Made by a program: the position numbers and the translations under genes
DNA from: Aestuariimicrobium kwangyangense DSM 21549
GTDB lineage: Bacteria > Actinomycetota > Actinomycetes > Propionibacteriales > Propionibacteriaceae
DNA: 64,000 nt
Direction: 5' to 3'
Assembly (NCBI RefSeq): GCF_000421525.1
Contig: NZ_ATXE01000003.1
Location: 310,001 to 374,000 of the forward strand
Shown: piece by piece, positions 8,021-16,410 of the stretch
Layout of the letters: the number at the start of each line of letters is the position of its first letter
How positions within the stretch are numbered: position 1 is the first letter of the stretch
The notes under the pieces: model-generated
What the model saw: the letters and a program-made list of their open reading frames with translations, nothing else
The model's database searches: none
Told to the model about the DNA's origin: nothing

Positions 8021-10042
8021 ATGAGGGCGGCAACCGTCGGGGCCACCTGTCACGGGTCCTCGTCCGATGCGGGAGCGGGCAGTGGTGCGCCGGTGGTCGC
8101 ATTGGTGGGAGCCCCGAACGTGGGCAAGTCCACGCTGTTCAACGCGCTGACGGGCGCCCGCGTCACCATGGGCAACTGGCCGGGCACCACCGTTGCGGTC
8201 TCACGGGGCACCTGGCGGGCCGGTCGGGAGCTGACCCTGATCGACTTCCCCGGGGCCTACAGCCTCGATCCGCTCAGCCCGGACGAGGCACTCACCCGCG
8301 GCCTGGTGGTCGACGCACCTGCCTGCGAACGCCCCGAGGTGACCGTCGCGGTCGTCGACGCCTCGCAGCTGGCCCGAGGGCTGTACCTGGTGACCCAACT
8401 GCGCGAGCACGACCTGCGCGTGGTGGTGGCCCTGACGATGGGCGACGTGGCCACCAGCCGGGGCATCACCGTCGATCCGGCTCTGCTGGCCCAGGAGCTG
8501 GGAGCCCCGGTGGTGACGGTCGATCCCCGACGCCAACGCGGCCTGGACGAGTTGGCTCGGGTCGTGGTCGACTCCGCTGCCCGGGACGTGCCGAGCCCGC
8601 GCCTGCTGGCCCCTCATCCGTCGGCCGCCCATCCGTTGAGCCCGCATCAGTTCAGGGAGGGGCCCACGGCCTCGCAGGGCGTGGAAGACGACGCTCTCGC
8701 ACGCGAGGACGAGCGCTTCGCCACCATCGACCGCGCAGTGACGGCCTCCATCACCCGCGACCCCTCGGCCGCTCGCACCCTCAGCGACCGCGTCGACCGA
8801 TGGGTGACCGCCCCGGTGGCTGGGCCGCTGATCTTCATGGGTGTGATGTGGCTCGTCTTCCAGGTCACCACCACCGTGGCAGCCCCCCTGCAAGCGGCGT
8901 TGGGCTCAGTGGTCAGTGGCCCGCTGACCTCGACGCTGCGTTCGGCGTTCGGTTCGGTCGGCCTGGGAGGAACCTGGGCAGAGGGATTGGTCGTCGACGG
9001 ACTGGTCGCAGGGGTCGGCATGGTGCTGACCTTCGCGCCGCTGATGGCGCTCATGTTCGTGCTGCTGGCCCTGCTCGAGGATTCCGGCTACCTGGCCCGG
9101 GCCGCGGTGGTCACCGACCGACTGATGCGTTCCATCGGTCTTCCGGGACGCGCCTTCCTCCCGCTGGTGGTCGGCTTCGGCTGCAATGTGCCTGCGATCT
9201 CCGCCACCCGCATCCTGCCCACGGCCCGCGAACGACTGCTGACCTCGCTGCTGATCCCGTTCACCTCATGTTCGGCGAGGCTGACGGTCTACACCTTGGT
9301 GGCCTCGGTGTTCTTCGGTCCCTGGGCGGGCACGGTCGTGTTCGTGATGTACCTGGTCAGCATCGGGTTCGTGATCGGGGTGGGCGCCCTGCTGCGGACC
9401 ACCCTGTGGCGCACCTTCGGCGCCGATCCGCTGCTGATGGACCTCCCCGCCTTCCATCGGCCCACGCTGAGGCTGATCGCGGGAGTGACCTGGCAGCGGC
9501 TGTCAGGCTTCCTGCGCACCGCCTCGGGCATCATCGTCGCCGCCGTCACCGTGGTGTGGTTGCTGCAGTCGATCCCGGCGGTGGGCGGCCTGGGCTTCGG
9601 CGAGGCGCCGGTGGCCGACTCCGTCTACGGGAGGCTCGCCCAAGCCGTCGCGCCGATCTTCGGCCCGGCCGGGTTCGCGACCTGGCAGACGGTCTCGGCC
9701 CTGGTGGTCGGGTTCGTGGCGAAGGAGGCGGTGATCAGTTCCTGGGCCCAGACCTACGCGGTGGCCGACCCTGCCCCCGGAGCGACCGGAGCGACCGGAG
9801 CGACCGGAGCGCTGGGCGACCAGATCGTGCATGCCTTCAACGCCAGTTCGGGCGGCCACCCCCTGCCCGCGGTGCTGGCCTTCCTGGTGTTCCTGCTCGC
9901 CTACACCCCGTGCGTGGCGACCCTGGCCGCCCAACGCCGCGAGATAGGGGTGCGCTGGACGGCCTTCGGCGTCGGGCTCCAGTTGGTGGTGGCCTGGCTC
10001 GCCGCTGTGGTCGTCTTCCAGGTCGGACGGTGGTGGTGGTGA
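8021..10042 (+). CDS. feoB: Ferrous iron transporter FeoB
   Basis: 673 residues. An N-terminal G domain carries G1 GAPNVGKST (30-38), a TTVAVS switch I and G3 DFPGAYSL. The G4 position reads LTMGDVA, with Thr where the canonical NxxD has Asn; whether that is usual in actinobacterial FeoB I cannot check. A polytopic C-terminal half includes LPLVVGFGCNVPAISATR and the second gate motif LIPFTSCSARLTVY. It moves Fe2+ across the cytoplasmic membrane. A 9-base tandem repeat (9780-9811) adds a GATGATGA run in a loop. The feoC start overlaps its stop codon. Confidence 0.95.
   Translation: MRAATVGATCHGSSSDAGAGSGAPVVALVGAPNVGKSTLFNALTGARVTMGNWPGTTVAVSRGTWRAGRELTLIDFPGAYSLDPLSPDEALTRGLVVDAPACERPEVTVAVVDASQLARGLYLVTQLREHDLRVVVALTMGDVATSRGITVDPALLAQELGAPVVTVDPRRQRGLDELARVVVDSAARDVPSPRLLAPHPSAAHPLSPHQFREGPTASQGVEDDALAREDERFATIDRAVTASITRDPSAARTLSDRVDRWVTAPVAGPLIFMGVMWLVFQVTTTVAAPLQAALGSVVSGPLTSTLRSAFGSVGLGGTWAEGLVVDGLVAGVGMVLTFAPLMALMFVLLALLEDSGYLARAAVVTDRLMRSIGLPGRAFLPLVVGFGCNVPAISATRILPTARERLLTSLLIPFTSCSARLTVYTLVASVFFGPWAGTVVFVMYLVSIGFVIGVGALLRTTLWRTFGADPLLMDLPAFHRPTLRLIAGVTWQRLSGFLRTASGIIVAAVTVVWLLQSIPAVGGLGFGEAPVADSVYGRLAQAVAPIFGPAGFATWQTVSALVVGFVAKEAVISSWAQTYAVADPAPGATGATGATGALGDQIVHAFNASSGGHPLPAVLAFLVFLLAYTPCVATLAAQRREIGVRWTAFGVGLQLVVAWLAAVVVFQVGRWWW
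9780..9811 (+). repeat. 9-bp tandem repeat inside feoB
   Basis: Three full copies of GAGCGACCG and a partial fourth, in frame, encode a Gly-Ala-Thr run in a loop between membrane segments. The unit is a multiple of three, so copy-number change would not break the frame. Confidence 0.85.
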
Positions 10043-10332
10043 GCGCACCCCTGAGCTCGGTGCTGGCCGCCTTCGGTGCCGGCGCCCTCAGCCTGGACGA
10101 GGTGGCCGATCGCACTGGCCTGGACCGCGACGTCGTCGACGCCGCTGTCGACCACCTGCGGCGCATGGGCCGTCTGCGGGCCACCGAACTCGCCGTCGGC
10201 TGCCCCAGCGGCGGCTGCGGCAGCTGCGCCTCGGGACGACCCGAGGCGACCGCCGGCTGCGGGGCGGCGGCACCGTCGGCCCACCGCAGCGGCCCGGTGC
10301 TGGTGCAGCTGTCACTCCCGCGCCGGCGGTAG
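10039..10332 (+). CDS. feoC: FeoC-like winged-helix protein with Cys cluster
   Basis: 97 residues. The N-terminal half (FGAGALSLDEVADRTGLDRDVVDAAVDHLRRMGRL) reads as a small winged helix, and the second half has a cysteine cluster CPSGGCGSC plus a later ATAGC, resembling the proposed iron-sulfur site of FeoC. GTG at 10039 overlaps the feoB stop (GTGA), so translation is probably coupled. FeoC proteins are thought to regulate or stabilise FeoB. No separate promoter is needed. Confidence 0.75.
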   Translation: MSAPLSSVLAAFGAGALSLDEVADRTGLDRDVVDAAVDHLRRMGRLRATELAVGCPSGGCGSCASGRPEATAGCGAAAPSAHRSGPVLVQLSLPRRR

Positions 10333-10335
10333 TCT
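10330..10335 (+). promoter_or_regulatory. -10 element of leaderless murI
   Basis: TAGTCT ends 6 bases before the murI GTG, inside the last codons of feoC. No Shine-Dalgarno is present between it and the start. Confidence 0.5.
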
Positions 10336-10341
10336 GCCCTC

Positions 10342-11175
10342 GTGCCAGAGGTGAGCGTCAACCCCCCGGGAACCCCCGACGTCCATGCCCCGATCGGCGT
10401 GTTCGACTCAGGCTTCGGGGGACTCACGGTGGCGAGGGCCATCGTCGACCTGCTGCCCGGCGAAGACATGGTCTACCTCGGCGACACGGCCCGGGCACCG
10501 TACGGGCCCCGTCCGATCGCCGAGGTGCGGGAATTCGCGCTGCAGTGCCTCGACCGACTCGTCGCCCACGGCGTGAAACTGCTGGTGATCGCGTGCAACA
10601 CCGCCTCCGCGGCGGTTCTGCGCGATGCCCGCGAGCGCTATGACGTGCCCATCGTCGAAGTGGTGCTGCCCGCCGCCCGCCGCGCGGCCGCCACCACCCG
10701 CAACCGACAGGTGGGGGTCATCTGCACCCGGGCCACGGCCACCAGCCGCGCCTACGACGACGCCCTGGCGATCGCACCCGAGATCAGCCTCACCACCCAG
10801 GTCTGCCCACGGTTCGTCGAGTTCGTCGAGAACGGCATCACGGGCGGGGACGAACTGCTCGGCCTCGCGCGCGAGTACCTCGCCCCGATCCAGGAGGCCG
10901 GGGTCGACACCCTGATCCTGGGGTGCACCCACTACCCCCTCCTGTCGGGAGTGCTCAACTATGTGCTCGGTGGGGGAGTCACCCTGGTCTCGAGCGCCAC
11001 CGAGACCGCGGAGCAGACGTGGGCCGCACTCGCCGCGGGACACCTGCTCACCGATCGCGAGCGTCCGGCGCGTCGACTCTTCCTCACCACCGGCGACGAG
11101 GAGCGCTTCTCGGGCATCGCGGGACGGCTCACCGGCGGCTTCGTGCAGGACGTCTCGCGGGTGCACATCGGTTGA
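10342..11175 (+). CDS. murI: Glutamate racemase
   Basis: 277 residues; it makes D-glutamate for peptidoglycan. The two catalytic cysteines are in ACNTASAA and LGCTHYPLL, with the substrate-binding IGVFDSGFGGLTVARAI at the N-terminus and YLGDTARAPYG after it. Start is GTG at 10342, 6 bases after a TAGTCT -10. The position between clpS-DUF2017 and rph-rdgB is common in Actinobacteria; here feoABC has been placed in between. Confidence 0.95.
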   Translation: MPEVSVNPPGTPDVHAPIGVFDSGFGGLTVARAIVDLLPGEDMVYLGDTARAPYGPRPIAEVREFALQCLDRLVAHGVKLLVIACNTASAAVLRDARERYDVPIVEVVLPAARRAAATTRNRQVGVICTRATATSRAYDDALAIAPEISLTTQVCPRFVEFVENGITGGDELLGLAREYLAPIQEAGVDTLILGCTHYPLLSGVLNYVLGGGVTLVSSATETAEQTWAALAAGHLLTDRERPARRLFLTTGDEERFSGIAGRLTGGFVQDVSRVHIG

Positions 11176-11222
11176 CGACCCTCTTCAGCGTTGACGACCC
11201 TCTTCAGGGGAGCGTCTAGGCT
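11172..11222 (+). promoter_or_regulatory. Duplicated TTGACG segment and promoter before the Cys-rich ORF
   Basis: The 17-base string TTGACGACCCTCTTCAG occurs at 11172-11188 and again at 11191-11207 (period 19). The first copy includes the murI stop codon. TTGACG resembles a -35, and TAGGCT at 11217-11222 is a good -10, about 20 bases after the second copy. The duplication therefore gives two possible -35 elements. Confidence 0.5.
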
Positions 11223-11249
11223 GGCCGCACCCAACCCGAGGAGGAACCC

Positions 11250-11369
11250 ATGTGCACTCGAGTCACCTGCGACAAGTGCGGCAAGCCCACCTGGCAGGGC
11301 TGCGGTGAGCACGTCGAACAGGCTCTGGCCGGGGTCGACATGGCCGACCGCTGCCACTGCCCCCGCTGA
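11250..11369 (+). CDS. Small cysteine-rich protein, 39 residues
   Basis: ATG at 11250 follows a good Shine-Dalgarno (GAGGAGG, 11238-11244 region). The product has two Cys pairs suggestive of a zinc site: [13 protein letters not shown] near the N-terminus and CHC near the C-terminus, with [10 protein letters not shown] between. I recall similar tiny actinobacterial proteins of the form MC..TCxxCGKxTWxGCGxH, all of unknown function; this is from memory and unsearched. It has its own promoter and lies alone between murI and rph. Confidence 0.75.
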   Translation: MCTRVTCDKCGKPTWQGCGEHVEQALAGVDMADRCHCPR

Positions 11370-11424
11370 CCGGAGCAGCGACTTCCACCCCCCGTCGCCG
11401 GGCCACAGATCGACTGAGGTTCAG

Positions 11425-11430
11425 TAGGGT
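11425..11430 (+). promoter_or_regulatory. -10 element of leaderless rph
   Basis: TAGGGT is followed by 7 bases and then the ATG at 11438. This favours that ATG over the in-frame GTG at 11429, which overlaps the hexamer itself. Confidence 0.55.
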
Positions 11431-11437
11431 GGCCCCC

Positions 11438-12223
11438 ATGGTCCCCACCCCTGATCCTGTTGATCCTGCCGGCCCGGCGGCGGGCGTCCGTTCCGACGGA
11501 CGCGCTGCCGACCAACTGCGACCGGTCACCATCACCCGCAACTGGCTGGACCATGCGGAGGGGTCGGTGCTGGTCGAGTTCGGCAAGACCCGGGTGCTCG
11601 TCGCCGCCAGCGTCACCGAGGGCGTTCCTCGCTGGCGCAAGGGCACGGGCCTGGGCTGGGTGACGGCCGAGTACGCCATGCTCCCGCGGGCCACCCACGA
11701 CCGGTCCGACCGGGAGTCGGTACGTGGCCGCATCGGTGGCCGGACCCACGAGATCAGCCGTCTGATCGGACGATCCCTGCGTGCCGTCATCGACACGAAG
11801 GCCCTGGGCGAGAACACGATCCAGATCGACTGCGACGTGCTGCAGGCCGACGGCGGCACTCGCACCGCGTCCATCACCGGCGCCTACGTCGCGCTGGTGG
11901 ACGCCGTCGAATGGCTACGGGCCCGCGGCGCCCTCAAGGGCGAACCCATCAAGGACTCCGTGCAGGCGATCAGCGTGGGGATCGTTGACGGGGTGCCCCT
12001 GCTCGATCTCGCCTACACCGAGGACTCGTCCGCCGACACCGACATGAACGTGGTCGTCTCGGGCAGCGGCGACTTCATCGAGGTGCAGGGCACCGCCGAG
12101 GGTGCCCCCTTCGACCGTGACCTGCTCAACCAGTTGCTCGACCTGGCGCTGAAGGGCTGCTCCGACCTGGACCGTGCCCAGCGTCATGCGCTGGAGACCC
12201 CGGCGGCGGAGGCACTCCCGTGA
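11438..12223 (+). CDS. rph: Ribonuclease PH
   Basis: 261 residues. A phosphorolytic 3'-5' exonuclease that trims tRNA 3' ends. Family motifs seen: [33 protein letters not shown], the tRNA-contact [26 protein letters not shown], and the phosphate-site [15 protein letters not shown]. The N-terminal 20 residues are a Pro/Ala-rich extension. rdgB starts within its stop codon (GTGA), so the pair is translationally coupled. Confidence 0.95.
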   Translation: MVPTPDPVDPAGPAAGVRSDGRAADQLRPVTITRNWLDHAEGSVLVEFGKTRVLVAASVTEGVPRWRKGTGLGWVTAEYAMLPRATHDRSDRESVRGRIGGRTHEISRLIGRSLRAVIDTKALGENTIQIDCDVLQADGGTRTASITGAYVALVDAVEWLRARGALKGEPIKDSVQAISVGIVDGVPLLDLAYTEDSSADTDMNVVVSGSGDFIEVQGTAEGAPFDRDLLNQLLDLALKGCSDLDRAQRHALETPAAEALP

Positions 12224-12903
12224 ACGACGAGACCCAGGCCTGGCTGGCCGATCTGGTTCGCCCCGCCGGCCCCACCCTGGTGCTGGCCACTCACAACCCG
12301 AAGAAACTCGTCGAGATGCAGCGTCTCGTCGAGGAGATGAAGCTCGACGTGGCCGTGCTCGGGCTCGCTGACCTGCCCAACAGTGTGGCCCCTCCTGAGA
12401 CCGGCACCACCTTCGAGGAGAACGCGCTGATCAAGGCCCGCGCCGCCGCGGCGGCGCACGGGCTCCCCGCGCTGGCCGACGACTCGGGGCTCGAGGTCGA
12501 CGCTCTCAATGGCATGCCCGGCATCCGGTCGGCCCGCTGGGCGGGCTCGGATGCCACGGACGAGGAGAACCTCGAGCTGCTGCTGCGCCAGATCGACGAC
12601 GTTCCCGAGGCAGATCGGCGTGCTCGGTTCGTGTCGGCGATGGCCCTGGTCGTGCCCGGCGCCCACGGTGAGAGGCGCGAGCACGTGGTGCGGGGGGAGT
12701 GGCCCGGCCACATCACGGTCGAGCCCTCGGGCTCGGAGGGATTCGGCTACGACCCCATCTTCGCCCCCGACAACGCCAAGGGAACCGCGGCCCAGCTCGA
12801 CCCCGACGAGAAGGACAAGCGATCCCACCGCGGGCAGGCCCTGCGCCTGATCATGCCGCTGGTGGCGCAGACCCTGGCTGCCGACCAGTCCGCGAGGGGT
12901 TGA
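12220..12903 (+). CDS. rdgB: RdgB/HAM1 non-canonical purine NTP pyrophosphatase
   Basis: 227 residues; hydrolyses XTP, dITP and ITP to keep deaminated purines out of DNA and RNA. Signature segments are [53 protein letters not shown] and GFGYDPIF. About 20 extra N-terminal residues precede the core. The GTG overlaps the rph stop; thyA follows 3 bases after its own stop, forming rph-rdgB-thyA. Confidence 0.94.
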   Translation: MNDETQAWLADLVRPAGPTLVLATHNPKKLVEMQRLVEEMKLDVAVLGLADLPNSVAPPETGTTFEENALIKARAAAAAHGLPALADDSGLEVDALNGMPGIRSARWAGSDATDEENLELLLRQIDDVPEADRRARFVSAMALVVPGAHGERREHVVRGEWPGHITVEPSGSEGFGYDPIFAPDNAKGTAAQLDPDEKDKRSHRGQALRLIMPLVAQTLAADQSARG

Positions 12904-12906
12904 GCG

Positions 12907-13701
12907 GTGCAGCAGTACCACGACCTGGTTCGTCTGATCCTCGACGAGGGCGCGGTGAAGTCCGACCGCACCGGCACCGGAACCCTGAGTGTCTTCGGCC
13001 ACCAGATGCGCTTCGACCTGCGCCAGGGCTTCCCCCTGCTGACCACGAAGAAGGTGCACACCCGCTCGGTCTTCGGTGAGTTGTTGTGGTTCCTGCGCGG
13101 CGACACGAACGTGGCATGGCTGCACGACAACGCCATCACCATCTGGGACGAGTGGGCCGACGCCGACGGCGACCTCGGCCCCATCTACGGCTACCAGTGG
13201 CGCTCCTGGCCCACGCCGAACGGCGAACACATCGACCAGATCGCCACCCTGATCGAGGGGTTGCGGACGAATCCCGACTCCCGACGCCACATCGTCAGCG
13301 CGTGGAACGTCGGCCAGTTGGACGAGATGGCCCTGCCGCCCTGTCACGCCTTCATGCAGTTCTACGTCAACGACGGCGAACTCAGCTGCCAGTTGTACCA
13401 GCGCTCCGCCGACGTCTTCCTCGGCGTGCCGTTCAACATCGCCTCATACGCCCTGCTGACCCACCTGCTGGCGCAGGTGACCGGACTGCGGGTGGGTGAC
13501 TTCGTCCACACCCTGGGCGACGCGCACCTGTACTCCAACCACCTCGACCAGGCGCGGGAGCAGCTCACCCGCGACTTCCGGCCGCTGCCCCAGCTGCGGC
13601 TCAACCCCGACGTCACCGAGATCGACGCCTTCACCCTGGCCGACATCGAACTGGTCGGTTACCACCCCCACCCAGCCATAGCCGCCCCGATCGCCGTCTG
13701 A
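12907..13701 (+). CDS. thyA: Thymidylate synthase ThyA
   Basis: 264 residues; methylates dUMP using methylene-tetrahydrofolate. The catalytic Cys is in [13 protein letters not shown], with [17 protein letters not shown], the arginine segment [11 protein letters not shown] and the dUMP-binding [23 protein letters not shown] start right after rdgB. The downstream DHFR domain regenerates the folate it consumes, so the 13710 gene is its direct metabolic partner in the same operon. Confidence 0.96.
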   Translation: MQQYHDLVRLILDEGAVKSDRTGTGTLSVFGHQMRFDLRQGFPLLTTKKVHTRSVFGELLWFLRGDTNVAWLHDNAITIWDEWADADGDLGPIYGYQWRSWPTPNGEHIDQIATLIEGLRTNPDSRRHIVSAWNVGQLDEMALPPCHAFMQFYVNDGELSCQLYQRSADVFLGVPFNIASYALLTHLLAQVTGLRVGDFVHTLGDAHLYSNHLDQAREQLTRDFRPLPQLRLNPDVTEIDAFTLADIELVGYHPHPAIAAPIAV

Positions 13702-13709
13702 GGAGACCG

Positions 13710-14723
13710 ATGCAGATCATCAGCATTGCCGCCGTTGCCGAGAACCAGGTGATCGGCGACGGGTCGCGGATCCCATGGCACCTGCCCGAGGACTGGGCCC
13801 GTTTCAAGGAACGCACCACCGGCAACTTCCTGGTCATGGGTCGCGAGACCTTCGAGCAGATCGGACGCCCGCTGCCGAACCGCACCACCATCGTGGTCAC
13901 CCGCAATCCCGACTGGCAGGCCCCCGCGGGCACCGGGGCCACCCGCGTGCTGGTCGCCAACTCGATCGAGGGAGCCATCGAGCTCGCCCGTACCGACCGG
14001 ATGCAGGCCCGCGACGACACCGTGTTCGTGGCCGGTGGTGCACAGATCTACGAGCAGTCGATGGAGCTGGTCACCGGGCTCGACATCACCGAGGTGCACC
14101 AGTCGCCCGACGGCGACGCCCGGTTCCCCGAGATCCGGCCCGAGCAGTGGGCCGAGCTGAGCCGGGAACCCCAGCGGGGCTTCGACTTCGTCCGCTACGC
14201 CCCCGTCACCGTGACGGACCGGCTCGAACTCCGCCCGGCCACACCCGTCGACGTGGACGACTGGTTCGCCCTGCACTCCGACCCGGCCGCCTTCCCGTTC
14301 GCCCCGGACGGCCCCATCACCACGACCGAGGAGGCCGAGAACGAACTAGGTGAGTACCTCGCCAGTTGGCTGAACCGGGGGCTGGGCTACTGGTTGGCCC
14401 GTGAGCGCGACACGGGTGACCTGGTGGGCGCGGGCGGGATGCGTGCCATCCGCCTGCCCAACGGCGACTCGGTGTGGAAGCTCTACTACCGGCTGGTGCC
14501 CGCCAAGACAGGTCAGGGGTTCACCGCCGAACTGGTGCGGGCCGCCGTCGAGCAACTGGCCCGCATCGACCGCTACGCCCGGGTGCGGGCCGTGATGCGC
14601 GCCGACAACGCCGACGCCATCGCGGTGGTCGACAACCTCGGGCTGGCCGAGCACGGCCGACTGGTCAACGAGGCCGGCCAGGAGCAGATCATCTACCAGA
14701 GCGTCGTCAAAGACCTGATCTGA
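13710..14723 (+). CDS. folA: Dihydrofolate reductase fused to a GNAT acetyltransferase
   Basis: 337 residues in one uninterrupted frame. Residues 1-about 163 are a complete DHFR: IAAVAENQVIGDGSRIPWHLPEDWARFK, VMGRETFEQIGRPLPNRTTIVVTR, VFVAGGAQIYEQSM. Residues about 170-337 are a RimJ/RimL-like GNAT domain: LELRPATPVDVDDWFALHSD, GYWLARERDTGDLVGAGGM, YYRLVPAKTGQGFTAELVRAAVEQL and an ADNADAIAVVDNLGL C-terminal motif. The first domain completes thymidylate synthesis with thyA 8 bases upstream. The acetylation target of the second is unknown. dinB follows immediately. Confidence 0.92.
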   Translation: MQIISIAAVAENQVIGDGSRIPWHLPEDWARFKERTTGNFLVMGRETFEQIGRPLPNRTTIVVTRNPDWQAPAGTGATRVLVANSIEGAIELARTDRMQARDDTVFVAGGAQIYEQSMELVTGLDITEVHQSPDGDARFPEIRPEQWAELSREPQRGFDFVRYAPVTVTDRLELRPATPVDVDDWFALHSDPAAFPFAPDGPITTTEEAENELGEYLASWLNRGLGYWLARERDTGDLVGAGGMRAIRLPNGDSVWKLYYRLVPAKTGQGFTAELVRAAVEQLARIDRYARVRAVMRADNADAIAVVDNLGLAEHGRLVNEAGQEQIIYQSVVKDLI

Positions 14724-14724
14724 G

Positions 14725-16176
14725 GTGCGCTCCACCGCCTCGGTGCTGCACCTCGACCTGGACGCGTTCTTCGCCTCCGTCGAGCAGCGCGACAAGCCCT
14801 CCCTGCGGGGCAAGCCCGTCGTCGTCGGTGGGGTGGGCGTGCGTGGGGTGGTGGCCACCGCCTCTTACGAGGCTCGGTTGTTCGGGGTGCGGTCGGCCAT
14901 GTCGGGCGCCGAGGCGCGCCGGCGGGCCCCGTACGCGGCCTTCCTGTCACCGCGCTTCGAGGCGTACCGGCAGTCGTCCCGCATCGTGATGGCCCTGCTG
15001 GCCGAGTACTCGCCCAGGATCGAACCGCTGAGCCTCGACGAGGCGTTCGTCGACCTGGCCGCGGGCGGCGTCGACTGCTCGTCGGTACCCGCCCTGGTGG
15101 AGTTGGGCGAACGGATCCGCGCCCAGGTGTTCGAACGAACCGAGGGGCTGACCGCCTCCATCGGTATCGGCACCAGCAAGTTCATGGCCAAGGTCGCCAG
15201 CGAACTCGGCAAACCCGACGGCCTGCACGTGGTTGCCCCGGGCGACGAGGTGACCACCATCGCCCCGTTGCCCGCCAAGGCCATACCGGGGGTGGGGCCG
15301 GTGAGCGCCGAGAAGCTGAACCGGCTCGGCATCCACACCGTCGCCGACGTGCAGCGCGCCTCCCTGACCGAACTGACCCGCGAGCTGGGGTCGAGTTGGG
15401 CGTCGGGCCTGCACGCGTTCGCGTTCGCGCGCGACGATCGCCCCGTCGAGAGCCAACGAGAGGTCAAGTCCATCTCGGTCGAGGACACCTTCGAGACCGA
15501 CCTCACCGACCGGGCCGCTCTGGAGGCCATCCTGGATCGCGACTCCGAGGTGGTCGTCGGCAGGCTTCGTCGTCACGGGTTCTTCGCCCGCACCGTCACC
15601 ATCAAGGTGCGATTCGGTGACTTCACCACCCACACCCGGTCGCGGTCGTTCAGTGGGGGCACCGACTCGCCCGAGCGGGTGGCCCGTGCCGGACGGGAAC
15701 TCCTCTCCGGGCTCGACGTGCGGGTCGGGGTCCGTCTGCTCGGCATCGGGGTGTCCAGCTTCGTCGGCGCTGCCCAGGAGGAACTCTTCGACCTCGACGA
15801 CGATGGCGACACCGTGAGCGCCTCCGTCTCGTCGGGCGACACGGACGAGCACGTGGGCGGCCCCTTCGGGCGGCGCCGCAGCAGCGGCTGGACGCCCGGC
15901 ATGGAGGTCGAGCACGAGGAACACGGTCGCGGCTGGGTCTGGGGAACCGGCCTGGGTCGGGTCACGGTGCGTTTCGAGACCCGGGCGGCACCCCACGGTC
16001 GGGTCAGGTCATTCCTGGTGGACGACCCCGCGTTGTCGAGGGCCACCGCGCTGCTGCCGATGGCCTGGCAGGTGCCCGAGGACGACGAGGACAGCCAGGA
16101 GGGGGACGTCGACCACCAGGCCCTCGATGACGTGGGCGGGGACGCCCAGTCCCAGATGGGTGGCCCGGGCGGGTGA
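14725..16176 (+). CDS. dinB: DNA polymerase IV (Y family) with C-terminal extension
   Basis: 483 residues. Translesion polymerase with LHLDLDAFFASVEQRD (metal Asp residues), VVATASYEARLFGVRSAM, SLDEAFVDL (catalytic D and E) and GIGTSKFMAKVASELGKPDG, then a helix-hairpin-helix and little-finger domain to about residue 355. A further ~120 residues include GWTPGMEVEHEEHGRGWVWGTGLGRVTVRFE, a small beta-barrel-like module, and a C-terminal acidic tail with no recognisable beta-clamp motif. The GTG start is one base after the previous stop, so it belongs to the thyA-folA operon. No SOS box was found nearby. Confidence 0.92.
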   Translation: MRSTASVLHLDLDAFFASVEQRDKPSLRGKPVVVGGVGVRGVVATASYEARLFGVRSAMSGAEARRRAPYAAFLSPRFEAYRQSSRIVMALLAEYSPRIEPLSLDEAFVDLAAGGVDCSSVPALVELGERIRAQVFERTEGLTASIGIGTSKFMAKVASELGKPDGLHVVAPGDEVTTIAPLPAKAIPGVGPVSAEKLNRLGIHTVADVQRASLTELTRELGSSWASGLHAFAFARDDRPVESQREVKSISVEDTFETDLTDRAALEAILDRDSEVVVGRLRRHGFFARTVTIKVRFGDFTTHTRSRSFSGGTDSPERVARAGRELLSGLDVRVGVRLLGIGVSSFVGAAQEELFDLDDDGDTVSASVSSGDTDEHVGGPFGRRRSSGWTPGMEVEHEEHGRGWVWGTGLGRVTVRFETRAAPHGRVRSFLVDDPALSRATALLPMAWQVPEDDEDSQEGDVDHQALDDVGGDAQSQMGGPGG

Positions 16177-16231
16177 GCGCAGGGTGATCGGTGGTCGGCC
16201 CGCGTGGCCGGACAGCACTGGGCGTTCGGAC

Positions 16232-16316
16232 CAATCGTGCGGATCGTGTGCTGTGGCGCGAGGAGTTGCGGTCAGGGCGCAACATTTCCCGTCAGACGAC
16301 ACGATTCGCACGATTG
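16232..16316. repeat. 85-bp inverted-repeat element, copy 1
   Basis: Left arm CAATCGTGCGGATCGTGT (16232-16249) pairs with the right arm at 16299-16316 at 17/18 positions. Each arm is itself a direct repeat of ATCGTG with a 9-base period. The 49-base centre holds a small hairpin GTTGCG/CGCAAC (16265-16283). It lies between the convergent genes dinB and the GH43-like gene, in a 234-base gap otherwise without recognised features. A second copy in inverted orientation is at 37903-37987. Confidence 0.8.
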
Positions 16317-16410
16317 GCACCCGTCGCCCGGCTCAACTCCCGGGCCCCTCGATCGAGATGGAACCCCGGGACAGGGAGCGGCCACCTTCGTGGTTCAGCT
16401 GATCGCCGGC

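Noticed and set aside
14725-16176. Possible SOS box controlling dinB
   Set aside because: No TCGAAC-N4-GTTCGA-type palindrome near the start; a TCGAACGAACC-like string at about 15130 is inside the gene.
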